A stretch of DNA of 64,000 nt from Hassallia sp050875635 (GTDB taxonomy: Bacteria; Cyanobacteriota; Cyanobacteriia; Cyanobacteriales; Nostocaceae): positions 1 through 64,000 of the forward strand of contig NZ_JBPAOH010000009.1 of assembly GCF_050875635.1 (NCBI RefSeq), in the 5' to 3' direction. Numbering within the stretch: position 1 is the stretch's first letter; the number at the start of each line of letters is the position of its first letter. Under the pieces are notes generated by a model. It was not told the origin of the DNA and searched no databases. It saw nothing but the letters and a program-made list of their open reading frames with translations. Below, one piece after another: positions 43,098 through 52,640 of this stretch. The position numbers and the translations under genes were made by a program.

Positions 43098-44105
43098 ATG
43101 TCAATCATCGTTGCTGAAAACCTGAGCAAAGTTTATCCGGTGGCAGTTAAAGAGCCAGGTATAAAAGGGACAATTACCCACTTTTTCCGCCGCACCTACC
43201 GACAAATTAAAGCAGTTCAAGATGTTTCCTTTGAAATCGCTCCCGGTGAAGTTGTCGGGTTTTTGGGACCCAATGGTGCTGGTAAAACCACTACACTCAA
43301 AATGCTCACAGGGCTGATTCATCCCTCTAGCGGAAATGTCAGAGTATCTGGACAAATTCCCTTTCGGCGTCAAGAGGCTTTTTTGCAAAAAATTACTTTG
43401 GTGATGGGACAAAAGCAGCAGTTGATTTGGGATTTACCAGCGCTGGATTCTTTAAAGATTAATGCCGCTGTTTACAATATCTCAGATAAAGAGTTCCGGC
43501 GGCGCGTGGGAGAATTAACAGAAATGCTATCGTTGGAAGGAAAGCTTACTCAAGCTGTGCGGAAGCTATCTTTAGGTGAGCGGATGAAAGCGGAACTTTT
43601 AGCCGCACTTTTGCACCGTCCCTCTGTGCTGTTTCTCGATGAACCGACGCTAGGACTAGATGTGAATGCTCAAGTTGGGGTGCGGGATTTTTTACGCGAG
43701 TACAATCAGCGCTATCAAGCGACGGTGTTATTGACTAGCCATTACATGGCTGATATTACAGCTTTGTGTCAACGGGTGCTATTAATTCACCAAGGAAAGT
43801 TGATGTATGACGGTAGCTTGGATGGACTGTTAGAACGTTTCGCTCCTTACCGACAAGTTCATGTAGAGTTAGCTCATCCGCTACCCACAGAAAAACTGAT
43901 GTCCTACGGTGATGTGAAGCTTTTAGAAGGGCATACACAACAAACCGATGAAAATCTGACATCGGTGTGTTTTGTGGTGTCGCAAGAGGCTCTCACCCGT
44001 ACTGTGTCGCGAATTTTGGCGGATTTGGCAGTAGTTGATTTAACTGTAACAGAACCACCTGTGGAAGAAGTGATTGGGCGAGTGTTTCAAGCAGGGGTTG
44101 TTTAA
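43098..44105 (+). CDS. ABC-2 type transporter ATP-binding protein
   Basis: 335 residues from ATG 43098 (MSIIVAENLSKVYPVAVKEP); an earlier in-frame TTG would translate repeat-like sequence. Walker A GFLGPNGAGKTTTLKML, Q-loop VMGQKQQLIWDLP, signature LSLGERMKAELLAALLHRP, Walker B VLFLDEPTLGLD and switch His LLTSHYMADI are complete. The C-terminal extension (about 80 residues) suits the ABC-2 export family. No permease gene follows; heptamer repeats and the opposite-strand cheA-like gene do, so the partner must be elsewhere. Confidence 0.88.
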   Translation: MSIIVAENLSKVYPVAVKEPGIKGTITHFFRRTYRQIKAVQDVSFEIAPGEVVGFLGPNGAGKTTTLKMLTGLIHPSSGNVRVSGQIPFRRQEAFLQKITLVMGQKQQLIWDLPALDSLKINAAVYNISDKEFRRRVGELTEMLSLEGKLTQAVRKLSLGERMKAELLAALLHRPSVLFLDEPTLGLDVNAQVGVRDFLREYNQRYQATVLLTSHYMADITALCQRVLLIHQGKLMYDGSLDGLLERFAPYRQVHVELAHPLPTEKLMSYGDVKLLEGHTQQTDENLTSVCFVVSQEALTRTVSRILADLAVVDLTVTEPPVEEVIGRVFQAGVV

Positions 44106-44240
44106 TAATGGGCATGGGGCATAGGGCAATGGGCACGCTCGCATGGGGCATAGGGCAATGGGCATTGGTAATTCCTCCTTGTCTCCTTGTCTCCTTGTCT
44201 CCTTGTCTCCTTGTCTCCATTCCCCATTGCCCCATTCCCA
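44106..44240. repeat. Inverted heptamer arrays
   Basis: GGGCATGGGGCATAGGGCAA units (44111-44165) are followed by CTCCTTGT units in tandem (44174-44215, seven- or eight-base) and by CCCCATT units. Between convergent genes. Confidence 0.6.
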
Positions 44241-44243
44241 AGT

Positions 44244-47200
44244 TTAATTAGATGATGCTGCCTCTGCCATACGAAAGATGATTTGCTCTAAAGTTCGCAA
44301 CAATTCTTGCTCATTGTAAGGTTTAGAAAAGTAAGCTCGCGCACCTAATTGCAATGCGAGTTGCCGATGTTTATCACTACTGCGAGATGTTAACATGGCA
44401 ATCGGGATATTTTTCATATCATTGTTTGATTTAACACGACCTAAAAAGCCGTAACCATCAATGCGCGGCATTTCGATATCACAAATCACCGCTTGAACTT
44501 GCAAGCCACTATTAAGTTTATCCAAAGCATCTTGACCATCTTTCGCTTGTTCTACTTGGTATCCTCCTTTTTCGAGAGTCAAAGCCAAAAAGCGCCGGAC
44601 ATTTATTGAGTCATCTACGATCAAAATAGTGCCTTTTTGGTTATCAGGCTGCGGCAAAATTGCTTTATCATCATTAGGTACGAGGAAGGCAGTTTTTAAT
44701 TTTGTTGATGGCAATTTACTGGTTTTAGGTGTGCGCTGATTAGTGGCAATCCAATACAATAACTCGTTAGCGTTAACTAAAGCCACTACTCGACCATCAC
44801 CAAGAATTGTACAGTTGCTAAAACCATTAGGCAAAGGTATATTTCCCTCAACTTGGCGGATGGCAACTTCTTGTTCACCCCAACAACGGTCTATTTGCAC
44901 TGCTACTGGCTGGTTGTTACCTTTGATGATTAAGACATTCGCAGCATTAATCGCCGGGGCAGTTTCTAAATCTGGGCTATTATAACGGGGGCAATTAAAT
45001 TCTAAGTGCTGTCCTAAGCGAATCAAAGGCAGCATAGTTCCTTGCCAATTGATAACTTCGCTACCACCCATTGGCAAAACTTGCTCGTTTTGGAGTAAGA
45101 ATATTTCCAAAACTACATCTGTGGGAAATGCCAATAGCATTCGATTACTTTCTACCAGCAGTACTCGTGCTACAGAAAGTGTAAACGGCACTGACATGGT
45201 AATAGTGGTTCCAACTCCGAGGACTGTATCAACTTTGACATCTCCCCGGATTTGTTTGAGGTTGTTGCGAACCACATCCATACCGACACCGCGACCGGAT
45301 AATGTTGTAACTTGGTCGGAGGTGCTAAATCCCGGCTCAAAAATGAGCGATAACAATTCTTCATCACTTGCTTGTGCCAGAAGAGTTGCATCTAAACCCA
45401 TAGCTGCGGCACGATCGCGAATTTTATCCAAGTCCATGCCACGTCCATCATCACGCATAGTAATGATTGTACGATTACTGCGGTGAGTGGCTTTAATTTC
45501 AATCAATGCTTGTTCTGGTTTACCGGCAGCACGACGGGTAGCTGGATCTTCGATGCCGTGATCGAAAGCATTTCTTAATAGATGCATTAAAGGATCGTTT
45601 AATGCTTCTAAAATGCTGCGTTCAATTAAAGTGTTGCCACCTTCAACTTTCAACTGAACATTTTTGCCATATTCTACATTCATGTCGCGCAAAGCTCTGG
45701 GAAAGCGATCGAGTAAATCTGATAACGGACGCATCCGTATTTGTGTAAGCTTTGTTTGTAAATGCTTTGATGTTTTGTTTAACTTTCTGGCAAATTGATC
45801 TGTATCGTCAACACTCAGTTGAATATCAGTTGTGACTTCTTGTACTTGAACAATGGTTTCCATTACCTCTTGCGACAAGAGGCTTAATTCGTTATAGCGA
45901 TCCATTTCTAAGGTATCAAATCCCCTTTCTAGCTGGGGTGAATAGTCGCTATCGTCAAATGCAAAGTTGTCTGAATTGCCATTACCTGGATATGTTAACG
46001 ATGGTGAATTCGATGGCACTCCAGCATGAGTAGTAATTTTGTCGTATGCTGTGCGTAGTTCCTGATTTTCGCGCTCTAAAACATGCACTCGCTGGCTAAG
46101 ATTACGTATGAGTTTGCGTAATCTTTCCATTTGCAAGTTCAGTCCATTACGCTGAATAATTAGTTCCCCAAATAAATCGTTAATTTGCTCAAGTTGTTTG
46201 CTGGGAACTCTAACTGTATTTTCATGTTCGCGGTCTTTGCCAACTGCAATTGGCTCTGGTTTGCGTTCAACAAATTTGTAATCTATGGGGGAAAATTCTC
46301 TAGAAACGACTACGTTTGGTGGCTCGTCAATAGTAGCGTTGTCCTCGACAATTTCTACTTCCTTTGATTCAAAACTTGCGGCAATTATTTCTGGATTTAG
46401 CCAAGCTTCTTCGCTGTCTTCTGTTTCTAAAAGTAGTGGTTCTACTATTTCTGCATCTTTATTATGAGATTCTACCGCATCGCTTGCAAGAAACTCAGCT
46501 AGAGCCTCTTGTACTTCTTGATCGTGAGATTCTACCGCACTGCTTGCGAGAAACTCAGCTAGAGCCTCTTGTACATCTTGATCGTGAGATTCTACCGCAT
46601 CGCTTGCAAGAAACTCAGCTAGAGCCTCTTGTACCTCTTGATCGTGAGATTCTACCGCATCGCTTGCGAGAAACTCAGCTAGAGCCTCTTGTACATCTTG
46701 ATCGTGAGATTCTACCGCATCGCTTGCGAGAAACTCTGCTAGGGCTTCTTGTACATCTCGATTGTGAGATTCTACCTCATCGCTTGCGAGAAACTCTGCG
46801 ATCGCATCTTCTGTGGATAGCAGATCCATATTCGCATAACTCAAAGGTGCGATCGTCTCAACTTCGATATCTGTAGGTAAACTATCTCGTTGATTTGTCA
46901 GCACCAAAGCTTGCGATCGCCGCCACGCTTGCAATGCTAACCGAGCAATTTCTTCAACTTGTGTATCCGTAACGCTAGCTGCTATGTGATGCGCGATCGA
47001 CTGACAAAGCTGGGTAAAAGCTGGTAATTGCAACATTTCTCCCAAACCGCCCAATTCAGCTGCCATAATCGCAACTTCTTCTCGCAAGCAAGGTTGTTGA
47101 CTATCTGCAAATACAGATTCTAGACGTTGCAAACATCCTTCTACTTCTGTTTCAAAAAGCAGAGGTATAATATCTTGCCCTTCATCTGCGGAAAGTATGG

Positions 47201-47633
47201 TTGAGGCATCTTCTGGGGTAGGATCGCCCAGGCGATCGTGCAGTTCATCAAAAACTGGATAACAAAAAGTTGCTAACCAATCATCTTCAACCACATTACC
47301 TTCTGACAGCAATTCCACTATCTGACGCAGCCAATCTACGCCAGATAACAGCAAGCTTTGTAATTGCGTGTCAATTTCTAAAGAGTTTTTTCGCGTCTTT
47401 AAGACTTTAAAAGAATCTTCTAAACGGTGAGCCAAATCGCTTAGGGCACGAAACCCCATCATCCCCGCGCCACCTTTGATAGAATGAGCAGCTCTCAGTG
47501 CCGCATTAATTTTATCTAATTCGATGCGGTTGGTTGCGTTGATTTCTAGCAATACTTCTTCTAAAGTATTGAGATAATCTGTTGCTTCCTCCAGAAACTG
47601 CATCTGGATTTCAAGTTCTTTATCCTTTGACAT
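44244..47633 (-). CDS. CheA-type hybrid histidine kinase (PixL/HmpE-like) with internal 20-residue repeats
   Basis: 1129 residues. The N-terminal HPt domain carries the phospho-accepting His50 (RAAHSIKGGAGM). An acidic linker follows with six tandem AEFLASDAVESHDQDVQEAL repeats (about 279-400), then the P3 dimerisation helices, HATPase_c (NDPLMHLLRNAFDHGIED; GRGVGMDVVRNN), a CheW-like P5 domain and a C-terminal receiver (TILIVDDSINVRRF; AVICDIEMPRIDGYGF; phospho-Asp in CDIEMP). It would phosphorylate the operon's CheY-like proteins under receptor control. Last gene of a five-gene operon; used for motility or phototaxis in relatives. Confidence 0.9.
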   Translation of the reverse strand: MSKDKELEIQMQFLEEATDYLNTLEEVLLEINATNRIELDKINAALRAAHSIKGGAGMMGFRALSDLAHRLEDSFKVLKTRKNSLEIDTQLQSLLLSGVDWLRQIVELLSEGNVVEDDWLATFCYPVFDELHDRLGDPTPEDASTILSADEGQDIIPLLFETEVEGCLQRLESVFADSQQPCLREEVAIMAAELGGLGEMLQLPAFTQLCQSIAHHIAASVTDTQVEEIARLALQAWRRSQALVLTNQRDSLPTDIEVETIAPLSYANMDLLSTEDAIAEFLASDEVESHNRDVQEALAEFLASDAVESHDQDVQEALAEFLASDAVESHDQEVQEALAEFLASDAVESHDQDVQEALAEFLASSAVESHDQEVQEALAEFLASDAVESHNKDAEIVEPLLLETEDSEEAWLNPEIIAASFESKEVEIVEDNATIDEPPNVVVSREFSPIDYKFVERKPEPIAVGKDREHENTVRVPSKQLEQINDLFGELIIQRNGLNLQMERLRKLIRNLSQRVHVLERENQELRTAYDKITTHAGVPSNSPSLTYPGNGNSDNFAFDDSDYSPQLERGFDTLEMDRYNELSLLSQEVMETIVQVQEVTTDIQLSVDDTDQFARKLNKTSKHLQTKLTQIRMRPLSDLLDRFPRALRDMNVEYGKNVQLKVEGGNTLIERSILEALNDPLMHLLRNAFDHGIEDPATRRAAGKPEQALIEIKATHRSNRTIITMRDDGRGMDLDKIRDRAAAMGLDATLLAQASDEELLSLIFEPGFSTSDQVTTLSGRGVGMDVVRNNLKQIRGDVKVDTVLGVGTTITMSVPFTLSVARVLLVESNRMLLAFPTDVVLEIFLLQNEQVLPMGGSEVINWQGTMLPLIRLGQHLEFNCPRYNSPDLETAPAINAANVLIIKGNNQPVAVQIDRCWGEQEVAIRQVEGNIPLPNGFSNCTILGDGRVVALVNANELLYWIATNQRTPKTSKLPSTKLKTAFLVPNDDKAILPQPDNQKGTILIVDDSINVRRFLALTLEKGGYQVEQAKDGQDALDKLNSGLQVQAVICDIEMPRIDGYGFLGRVKSNNDMKNIPIAMLTSRSSDKHRQLALQLGARAYFSKPYNEQELLRTLEQIIFRMAEAASSN
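46445..46805. repeat. Six tandem 60-bp coding repeats in the CheA linker
   Basis: Period exactly 60 bp (units start about 46466, 46526, 46586, 46646, 46706 and 46766 at GAGATTCTACC), nearly identical in the middle four and diverged at both ends. In-frame, 20 codons each. Confidence 0.9.
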
Positions 47634-47713
47634 AGTTTTTGTCCATAGTCAACAGTAAACAGTCAACAGTCAAGAGTCAAAAGTGCGATCGCCCTTTGAC
47701 TAATGACTGATGA

Positions 47714-50551
47714 CTAATCCACCTTGAAAGTTTCAACAGTTTCCTGTAACTCTTGGGAAATCACCGCAGTTTGTTGCAAAGATTCAGAAACTTGCCGCGA
47801 AGAATAGCTGGTGCGCTCTGATACCTTAGCAATTTCTCTCATCAAGTGGCTGACAGTTTGCGAGGTTTCTACCTGCGATGTGGTAGCGGTGGAAATCGAC
47901 TGTACTAAAGAATCAATTTGGCGGGAAACATCCAAAATTTGACTCAAGCTGTGTTTAGCATCTTCAACAATTCGGGTTCCTTCTACAACTTGAGCGGTTC
48001 CCACTTCCATCGCTTGCACAACTTCGCTAGTTTCTCTTTGAATGTTCTCGACAATTTGTTCAATTTCTTTTGTTGCCGCTGCACTTCGGGCAGCTAATTC
48101 ACCTACTTCTTCCGCAACTACAGCAAAACCTTGACCTTCTTCCCCCGCACGCGCTGCTTCTATGCCGGCGTTGATGGCGAGTAAGTTGGTTTGCATGGCG
48201 ATTTGATTAATCAAAGATACCACGCGGGAAATTTGTTGGGTAGATTCTCCCAAACGCTTGACTTTTTTCGCTGTTTCGCCTACTGTTTCCCGCAAATGCA
48301 GGATATTTTGTACTGTCATATCCATTGCTTTGCCGCTCTTTTTGGCGGTGTGCGAAGCATTTTGAGCAACCTTCGCAGCTTGTTGGGCGTTTTCGGCTAC
48401 ATATTGTATAGAATAGGTCATTTGATCAACAGCATCTAAGGTGCGGTTGATTTCTGAGGCTTGGGTGATAGCATCTTCTGCCAGTTCGCGCATCGCTCCT
48501 TGGTTAGAACCGATCGCATAGTTTACTTGATAAGCCGCAAGTTTTACTTGGGTAACAATCAACCGCAAATTTTCCACGATGGAGTTGAAAAAGTCGGCGA
48601 CGGTGCCAATTTCCCCGGTGGTGACATCAGCCCGCACTGTCAAATCTCCGCTGGCTGCACCTTCTACTTCCCCTAGTAGTTCAAGAAGTTGCATTTGCAA
48701 AGCTTCTTTTTGTTGGCGTTCATCTTCAGAACCTTGTTCTGCCTTGTGTCTACCTTGTTCTACTTCTTCTAAAAGTTTAGCTTGTTCTAGGGCATAGCCA
48801 ACTTGAGTGGCTACCTGCTTAAATAAATCAATTTCTGCTTGTTGCCAAAAACGGGGGCTATCGCATTGATGGGTAATCATTAAACCCACCAATTGCCCGT
48901 CTGTAATCATCGGTGCGATTAAATTTGCCTTGACGGAAAATTTTTCCAACATTTTAATGTAACAATTTGCATTTCGCAAGCTTGGCTCTTGATAAATGTT
49001 GGCGATCGCTCGCACTCTTCCATCTTTATAAGTTTCTACATGGCGTTCTCGAAAACATGGATCGTCGATTTGCACTCCGATCATTTTCGCATAACCGGGC
49101 GCAACTGATTCGGCAACGACCATTCCATCCCAAGTGCTACGATCGAAGTTATAGATAACTACGCGATCGCTTCTCAAGCAAGAGCGAACTTCTCTCACCG
49201 CTGTTTTAAAAATATCTTCGCTTTTGAGATTTCGGCGAATCCGCAAAGTAATTTCTGTGATTATTTTTGCTCGTTCTGCATCCAGTTCTTGTTCTTTTAA
49301 CAACAACTGTAATTGCTCTGCCATCAAATTAATATTTTCACCCAATTCGCCGAATTCGTCTTCTGAGTCTATATCTAAACGCGCAGTCAGTTCACCTTGT
49401 CCCAGCCTTGCTACTGTCTGAGTCGCATTCAAAATTGGTTGTGTGGCACGTTTAGCTAACCAAGCTGCAAGCACAGACACCAACAATGTTGTTAATGCCG
49501 TCCCACCTAATATAGCCAGAAGTAAGTCTCTTTGCGGCGCAAATGCCGTTGCTGTATCTGTAGCCAAAATTACTTGCCATTTTAAATCTGGCAAACCGTT
49601 GAGCTTTTCGCCTGCGTAGCTAACGAGCTGTTCTTTATTGTCAATTTGGTTAATTGTTTTGAATGTGGCTTCTTTTTTTGTGGCTTGTAGGTTCGTCAAG
49701 CCAGGAAAATTTCTTCTTGCTTCTCTACCTATTTGCTTCGATTCCGAAGACATAAAAAATTTCCCGGAAGCATCAATCAAATGATATTTTTGCCCCGCAA
49801 GAGCGTAATTTTTAATTACCTCTTCTAAATTTTTTACCGACATCTGCGCTCTGACTATGGCGATGGTTTGCCCGGTGACGACATCCTTAACTGGTGCAAC
49901 AGTGAAAATACTACTTTTATTTGTCGTTTTAGATACTTGTGGTTGGCTAATTAATGGGCGATCGCTTTTTAGCGCTGCTTGAAAGTAATCGCGATCGCTA
50001 TGGTTGGTGAGTGGTTCTCCTTGGGATTGCAAAATCGGCTCACCATTTAAGTCAAACACAGCAATGCTGTCATAGACTTTATAACTTTCTCTAATCTTGT
50101 TTAGTAGTGCTTGTTTATCTTGTTGAGTTGTAACTGTCTTGACGCTGGAATTTGTCAAAATTGGCAGATTAGCCAGCACTTGAATATCGTTATACCGTTC
50201 AATCATGAAACGGTTTACTTTGTCTGCCAAGCCTTCGGCTTCAGCTTGTTGTAGCTCGGAAATTTTGTTACTAATCGAAAGGCTTGCAATGTGATAAGCT
50301 AAACTACCAATACCTAATACAGGCAGCGTGCTGATAGCGATCGCCAAAACTGTAGCTTTGCTACGCAAATTGAGGCGTTTGAAAGCAGTTAAGGCACGAT
50401 TCAAGGGAGAATTGGCATTTTTTGGCGATCGCGCATTGCTTCTCAATCGTGGTATATTACTATCCGTGATTTCCGATGATACTTCAGACGAAATAAACGA
50501 TGCGTTTTTATCAGCATCACTACTCTTAGCCGAATCAGTTTTATTAAACAT
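47714..50551 (-). CDS. Methyl-accepting chemotaxis protein with Cache, HAMP and GAF domains (PixJ/HmpD-like)
   Basis: 945 residues. A cytoplasmic N-term precedes TM1 (about 67-92), a dCache-like extracytoplasmic sensor (VAPVKDVVTGQTIAIVRAQM), TM2 (about 345-368), HAMP (ILNATQTVARLGQGELTARL), a phytochrome-type GAF domain (about 427-610) and the MCP signalling domain with the hairpin tip INQIAMQTNLLAINAGIEAA. In the GAF domain, the bilin-ligand position has Cys530-Tyr531 (NANCYIKML) in place of the usual Cys-His pair. It senses an external ligand and perhaps light, and controls the CheA kinase in the same operon. Confidence 0.9.
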   Translation of the reverse strand: MFNKTDSAKSSDADKNASFISSEVSSEITDSNIPRLRSNARSPKNANSPLNRALTAFKRLNLRSKATVLAIAISTLPVLGIGSLAYHIASLSISNKISELQQAEAEGLADKVNRFMIERYNDIQVLANLPILTNSSVKTVTTQQDKQALLNKIRESYKVYDSIAVFDLNGEPILQSQGEPLTNHSDRDYFQAALKSDRPLISQPQVSKTTNKSSIFTVAPVKDVVTGQTIAIVRAQMSVKNLEEVIKNYALAGQKYHLIDASGKFFMSSESKQIGREARRNFPGLTNLQATKKEATFKTINQIDNKEQLVSYAGEKLNGLPDLKWQVILATDTATAFAPQRDLLLAILGGTALTTLLVSVLAAWLAKRATQPILNATQTVARLGQGELTARLDIDSEDEFGELGENINLMAEQLQLLLKEQELDAERAKIITEITLRIRRNLKSEDIFKTAVREVRSCLRSDRVVIYNFDRSTWDGMVVAESVAPGYAKMIGVQIDDPCFRERHVETYKDGRVRAIANIYQEPSLRNANCYIKMLEKFSVKANLIAPMITDGQLVGLMITHQCDSPRFWQQAEIDLFKQVATQVGYALEQAKLLEEVEQGRHKAEQGSEDERQQKEALQMQLLELLGEVEGAASGDLTVRADVTTGEIGTVADFFNSIVENLRLIVTQVKLAAYQVNYAIGSNQGAMRELAEDAITQASEINRTLDAVDQMTYSIQYVAENAQQAAKVAQNASHTAKKSGKAMDMTVQNILHLRETVGETAKKVKRLGESTQQISRVVSLINQIAMQTNLLAINAGIEAARAGEEGQGFAVVAEEVGELAARSAAATKEIEQIVENIQRETSEVVQAMEVGTAQVVEGTRIVEDAKHSLSQILDVSRQIDSLVQSISTATTSQVETSQTVSHLMREIAKVSERTSYSSRQVSESLQQTAVISQELQETVETFKVD

Positions 50552-50613
50552 AAAGTAATTTGCTTGAATAGGTTTATCTAAAAACCAAAAATCCGTTCTT
50601 TTAGTAGTACACC

Positions 50614-51111
50614 CTAATCATTACGAAGAATCGAAGACTGGACAATTGCCTGTGCATCTAATACCAGCAAGATTTCTTTGTGTTGCACAAAGCATCCACG
50701 TAAATAGGGAACTAAACTAGATGCAACTTGTCCTATAGGAGAGTGGATTTCATCCGGCGTAAACTTGGTAGTACCTGTGATTTCTTGCACCACTAAACCC
50801 AAAAGCACTGATTCCACTCGAATAATTATCACATTGTATTGCCGCTGTCTATAATCTAGGCTTTCTAGATTCAGCATTTTTGACAGATCAACTGCCCAAA
50901 CTATCCGACTGCGCCAATTCATCAATCCCAGTACGCAAGCTGGCATACTGGGAATTGCAGCTACAGACTCAACAGAAACAACAATCGCTTCTTGCGTGTG
51001 CTTCATTGATAATACAGCAGCCGTCTGGCGATTTAATTGAAACCTAAGATAGCCATCTCCTAAGTTATTTTGAGCTTCTTTGCCAGAGAGTATAGTCTTT
51101 GAACTATTCAT
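50614..51111 (-). CDS. CheW-type adaptor
   Basis: 165 residues of the CheW family: FQLNRQTAAVLSMKHTQEAI, SMPACVLGLMNWRSRIVWAV, DLSKMLNLESLDYRQRQYN and GLVVQEITGTTKFTPDEI are the standard beta-barrel segments. It couples the MCP to the CheA kinase. Position between the CheY-like gene and the MCP gene matches PixI/HmpC in related operons. Confidence 0.88.
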   Translation of the reverse strand: MNSSKTILSGKEAQNNLGDGYLRFQLNRQTAAVLSMKHTQEAIVVSVESVAAIPSMPACVLGLMNWRSRIVWAVDLSKMLNLESLDYRQRQYNVIIIRVESVLLGLVVQEITGTTKFTPDEIHSPIGQVASSLVPYLRGCFVQHKEILLVLDAQAIVQSSILRND

Positions 51112-51115
51112 TTAT

Positions 51116-51493
51116 TCAAATCGCTACTGATTTAATTGCCCGCAGAAGTTGTTCGCGAGTATACGGCTTAGTTACATAGGCATCAGCACCTTGTCTCATT
51201 GCCCACAATCGATCAATTTCCTGATTTTTAGAACTGCAAATCACTATCGGTACTTTTTGAGTAATGGGATTTCTTTTGAGAGAACGACACAACTCAAACC
51301 CGCTCATTCCCGGCATTACTACGTCGGTAACAATTACGTCTGGCTGTTCTGACACAGCTTTTTCTAAAGCTTCTTTTGCACCGCTTGCTTTTATCACGTT
51401 GTAACCACTCTCGTTCAGATAATGGCTCATTAGTTCCAATTCACTGGGGGAATCTTCAACAATCAGAATTGTGCCAAGCAAAGTTAGACTCAC
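51116..51493 (-). CDS. CheY-like single-domain response regulator
   Basis: 125 residues, a stand-alone receiver domain: ILIVEDSPSELELMSHYLNE, phospho-Asp in PDVIVTDVVMPGMSG, VICSSKNQEIDRLWAMRQGA and the conserved Lys of DAYVTKPYTREQL. GTG start with AGGAG eight bases upstream. Accepts phosphate from the operon's CheA; corresponds to PixH/HmpB. The cheW-like gene follows 4 bp downstream. Confidence 0.9.
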   Translation of the reverse strand: MSLTLLGTILIVEDSPSELELMSHYLNESGYNVIKASGAKEALEKAVSEQPDVIVTDVVMPGMSGFELCRSLKRNPITQKVPIVICSSKNQEIDRLWAMRQGADAYVTKPYTREQLLRAIKSVAI

Positions 51494-51569
51494 TCCTAAA
51501 TCTCCTAAAAAAGTAATTTTGGACTATTAAAGTTACTTTTTATAATTTTTACTCCTTATAAGTTATCAG

Positions 51570-52640
51570 TTAACCAATGTGTTTAAACACCATTTTCAGC
51601 AATTCGGGTTGAGTGAAAGGCTTAGTTAAATAGCCTGATGCCCTAACCATCTTTGCCTTGGCTCTATCTATAAATCCTGTTCTGCCCGTTACCATAATGA
51701 TAGGTGTATTTTTGAACGCTGAATGCCTCCGCAACAAAGAACATAACTCGTAGCCGTCTAAATTCGGCATTTCCACGTCTAATAAGATCAGATCGGGCTT
51801 GCTGCGAAGAATTTGCATCAACGCTTTCACCGGATCGTTAATCATGACAACTGAAAATGTGTTCTCCTCCAAAAAGTTCTTGATGGAATTTAAGACTGTT
51901 TGGCTATCATCAATGCAGGCAACTGTATACAGTTTTTTGCTAGCAGTTTGCGCTGGCATTTTATTATTGTTACTATCTTGATTATCAAAATTGCTTTGCT
52001 TTGGCAATGGTTGCCCAAGCTGCATTAGTTGGGGTTGAGATTGCGGCAGGTTGGTTGCTTTTTCCCCACTTGTTTGTCCAGGGGAAGGAAGTGGTGACTG
52101 GCTATTTTGCTGACTTCTTAATCGCTTTTGACAGTGTTCGACTAACAACCGCAAATCCAAGCTAGAGAATTTTGGCAGTTGATTTAAGCTATTCTCAGCA
52201 ATAAACTCATAGCTTCCTTCTTTTAAGGTAAGAAATAACTCGAGTACTTCTTTAGCCAAGTTCTCTATCAGCGTTCCTGCTTGCGAAGAAGTGATACGAT
52301 CTTGATTAACTAACCAGCAAATAGCTTGATAATCTGCATCTGATGTCCGCTGATTTTCTCCCTTCGGTTCAAACATCAGCCGCATCTGCACGCGAGTCGC
52401 ACTGTTGAGAGCGGGAATTTGCTGACTCAACTGTTGTAAATGGTTATCCAGCCGCTCAAATAACTTATCTGAATAAGAGGCGTAAGTAAGTTTACCGTCC
52501 TCTAGATAGATTGACCAAGAAACACTCCCGGTAAATATCCGTAAGCAACCTGTAGCACGGCGACTGGTTAGTTGTGCTAACAGAGATAGCGGGTGTAGTT
52601 TCTGGGAAAACTTGTAGCTACCTATAGGAGTTGTGCTCAT
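51570..52640 (-). CDS. PatA-like response regulator (DUF4388/PATAN plus receiver)
   Basis: 356 residues. N-terminal PATAN/DUF4388 domain (SQKLHPLSLLAQLTSRRATG then CLRIFTGSVSWSIYLEDGKL) followed by a helical part, a Gln/Ser/Pro-rich linker (about 190-240), and a C-terminal receiver (VACIDDSQTVLNSIKNFLEE; LILLDVEMPNLDGYELCSLL; LTKPFTQPE). This is the architecture of PixG/HmpA/PatA, the first gene of gliding-motility and phototaxis operons; it probably acts on type IV pili. First gene of the operon; its promoter would lie in the 700 bp to the right. Confidence 0.9.
   Translation of the reverse strand: MSTTPIGSYKFSQKLHPLSLLAQLTSRRATGCLRIFTGSVSWSIYLEDGKLTYASYSDKLFERLDNHLQQLSQQIPALNSATRVQMRLMFEPKGENQRTSDADYQAICWLVNQDRITSSQAGTLIENLAKEVLELFLTLKEGSYEFIAENSLNQLPKFSSLDLRLLVEHCQKRLRSQQNSQSPLPSPGQTSGEKATNLPQSQPQLMQLGQPLPKQSNFDNQDSNNNKMPAQTASKKLYTVACIDDSQTVLNSIKNFLEENTFSVVMINDPVKALMQILRSKPDLILLDVEMPNLDGYELCSLLRRHSAFKNTPIIMVTGRTGFIDRAKAKMVRASGYLTKPFTQPELLKMVFKHIG

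Noticed and set aside
46364..46876. Long plus-strand frame opposite the CheA gene
   Set aside because: It is the antisense of the 60-bp repeat array, whose periodicity keeps other frames open.
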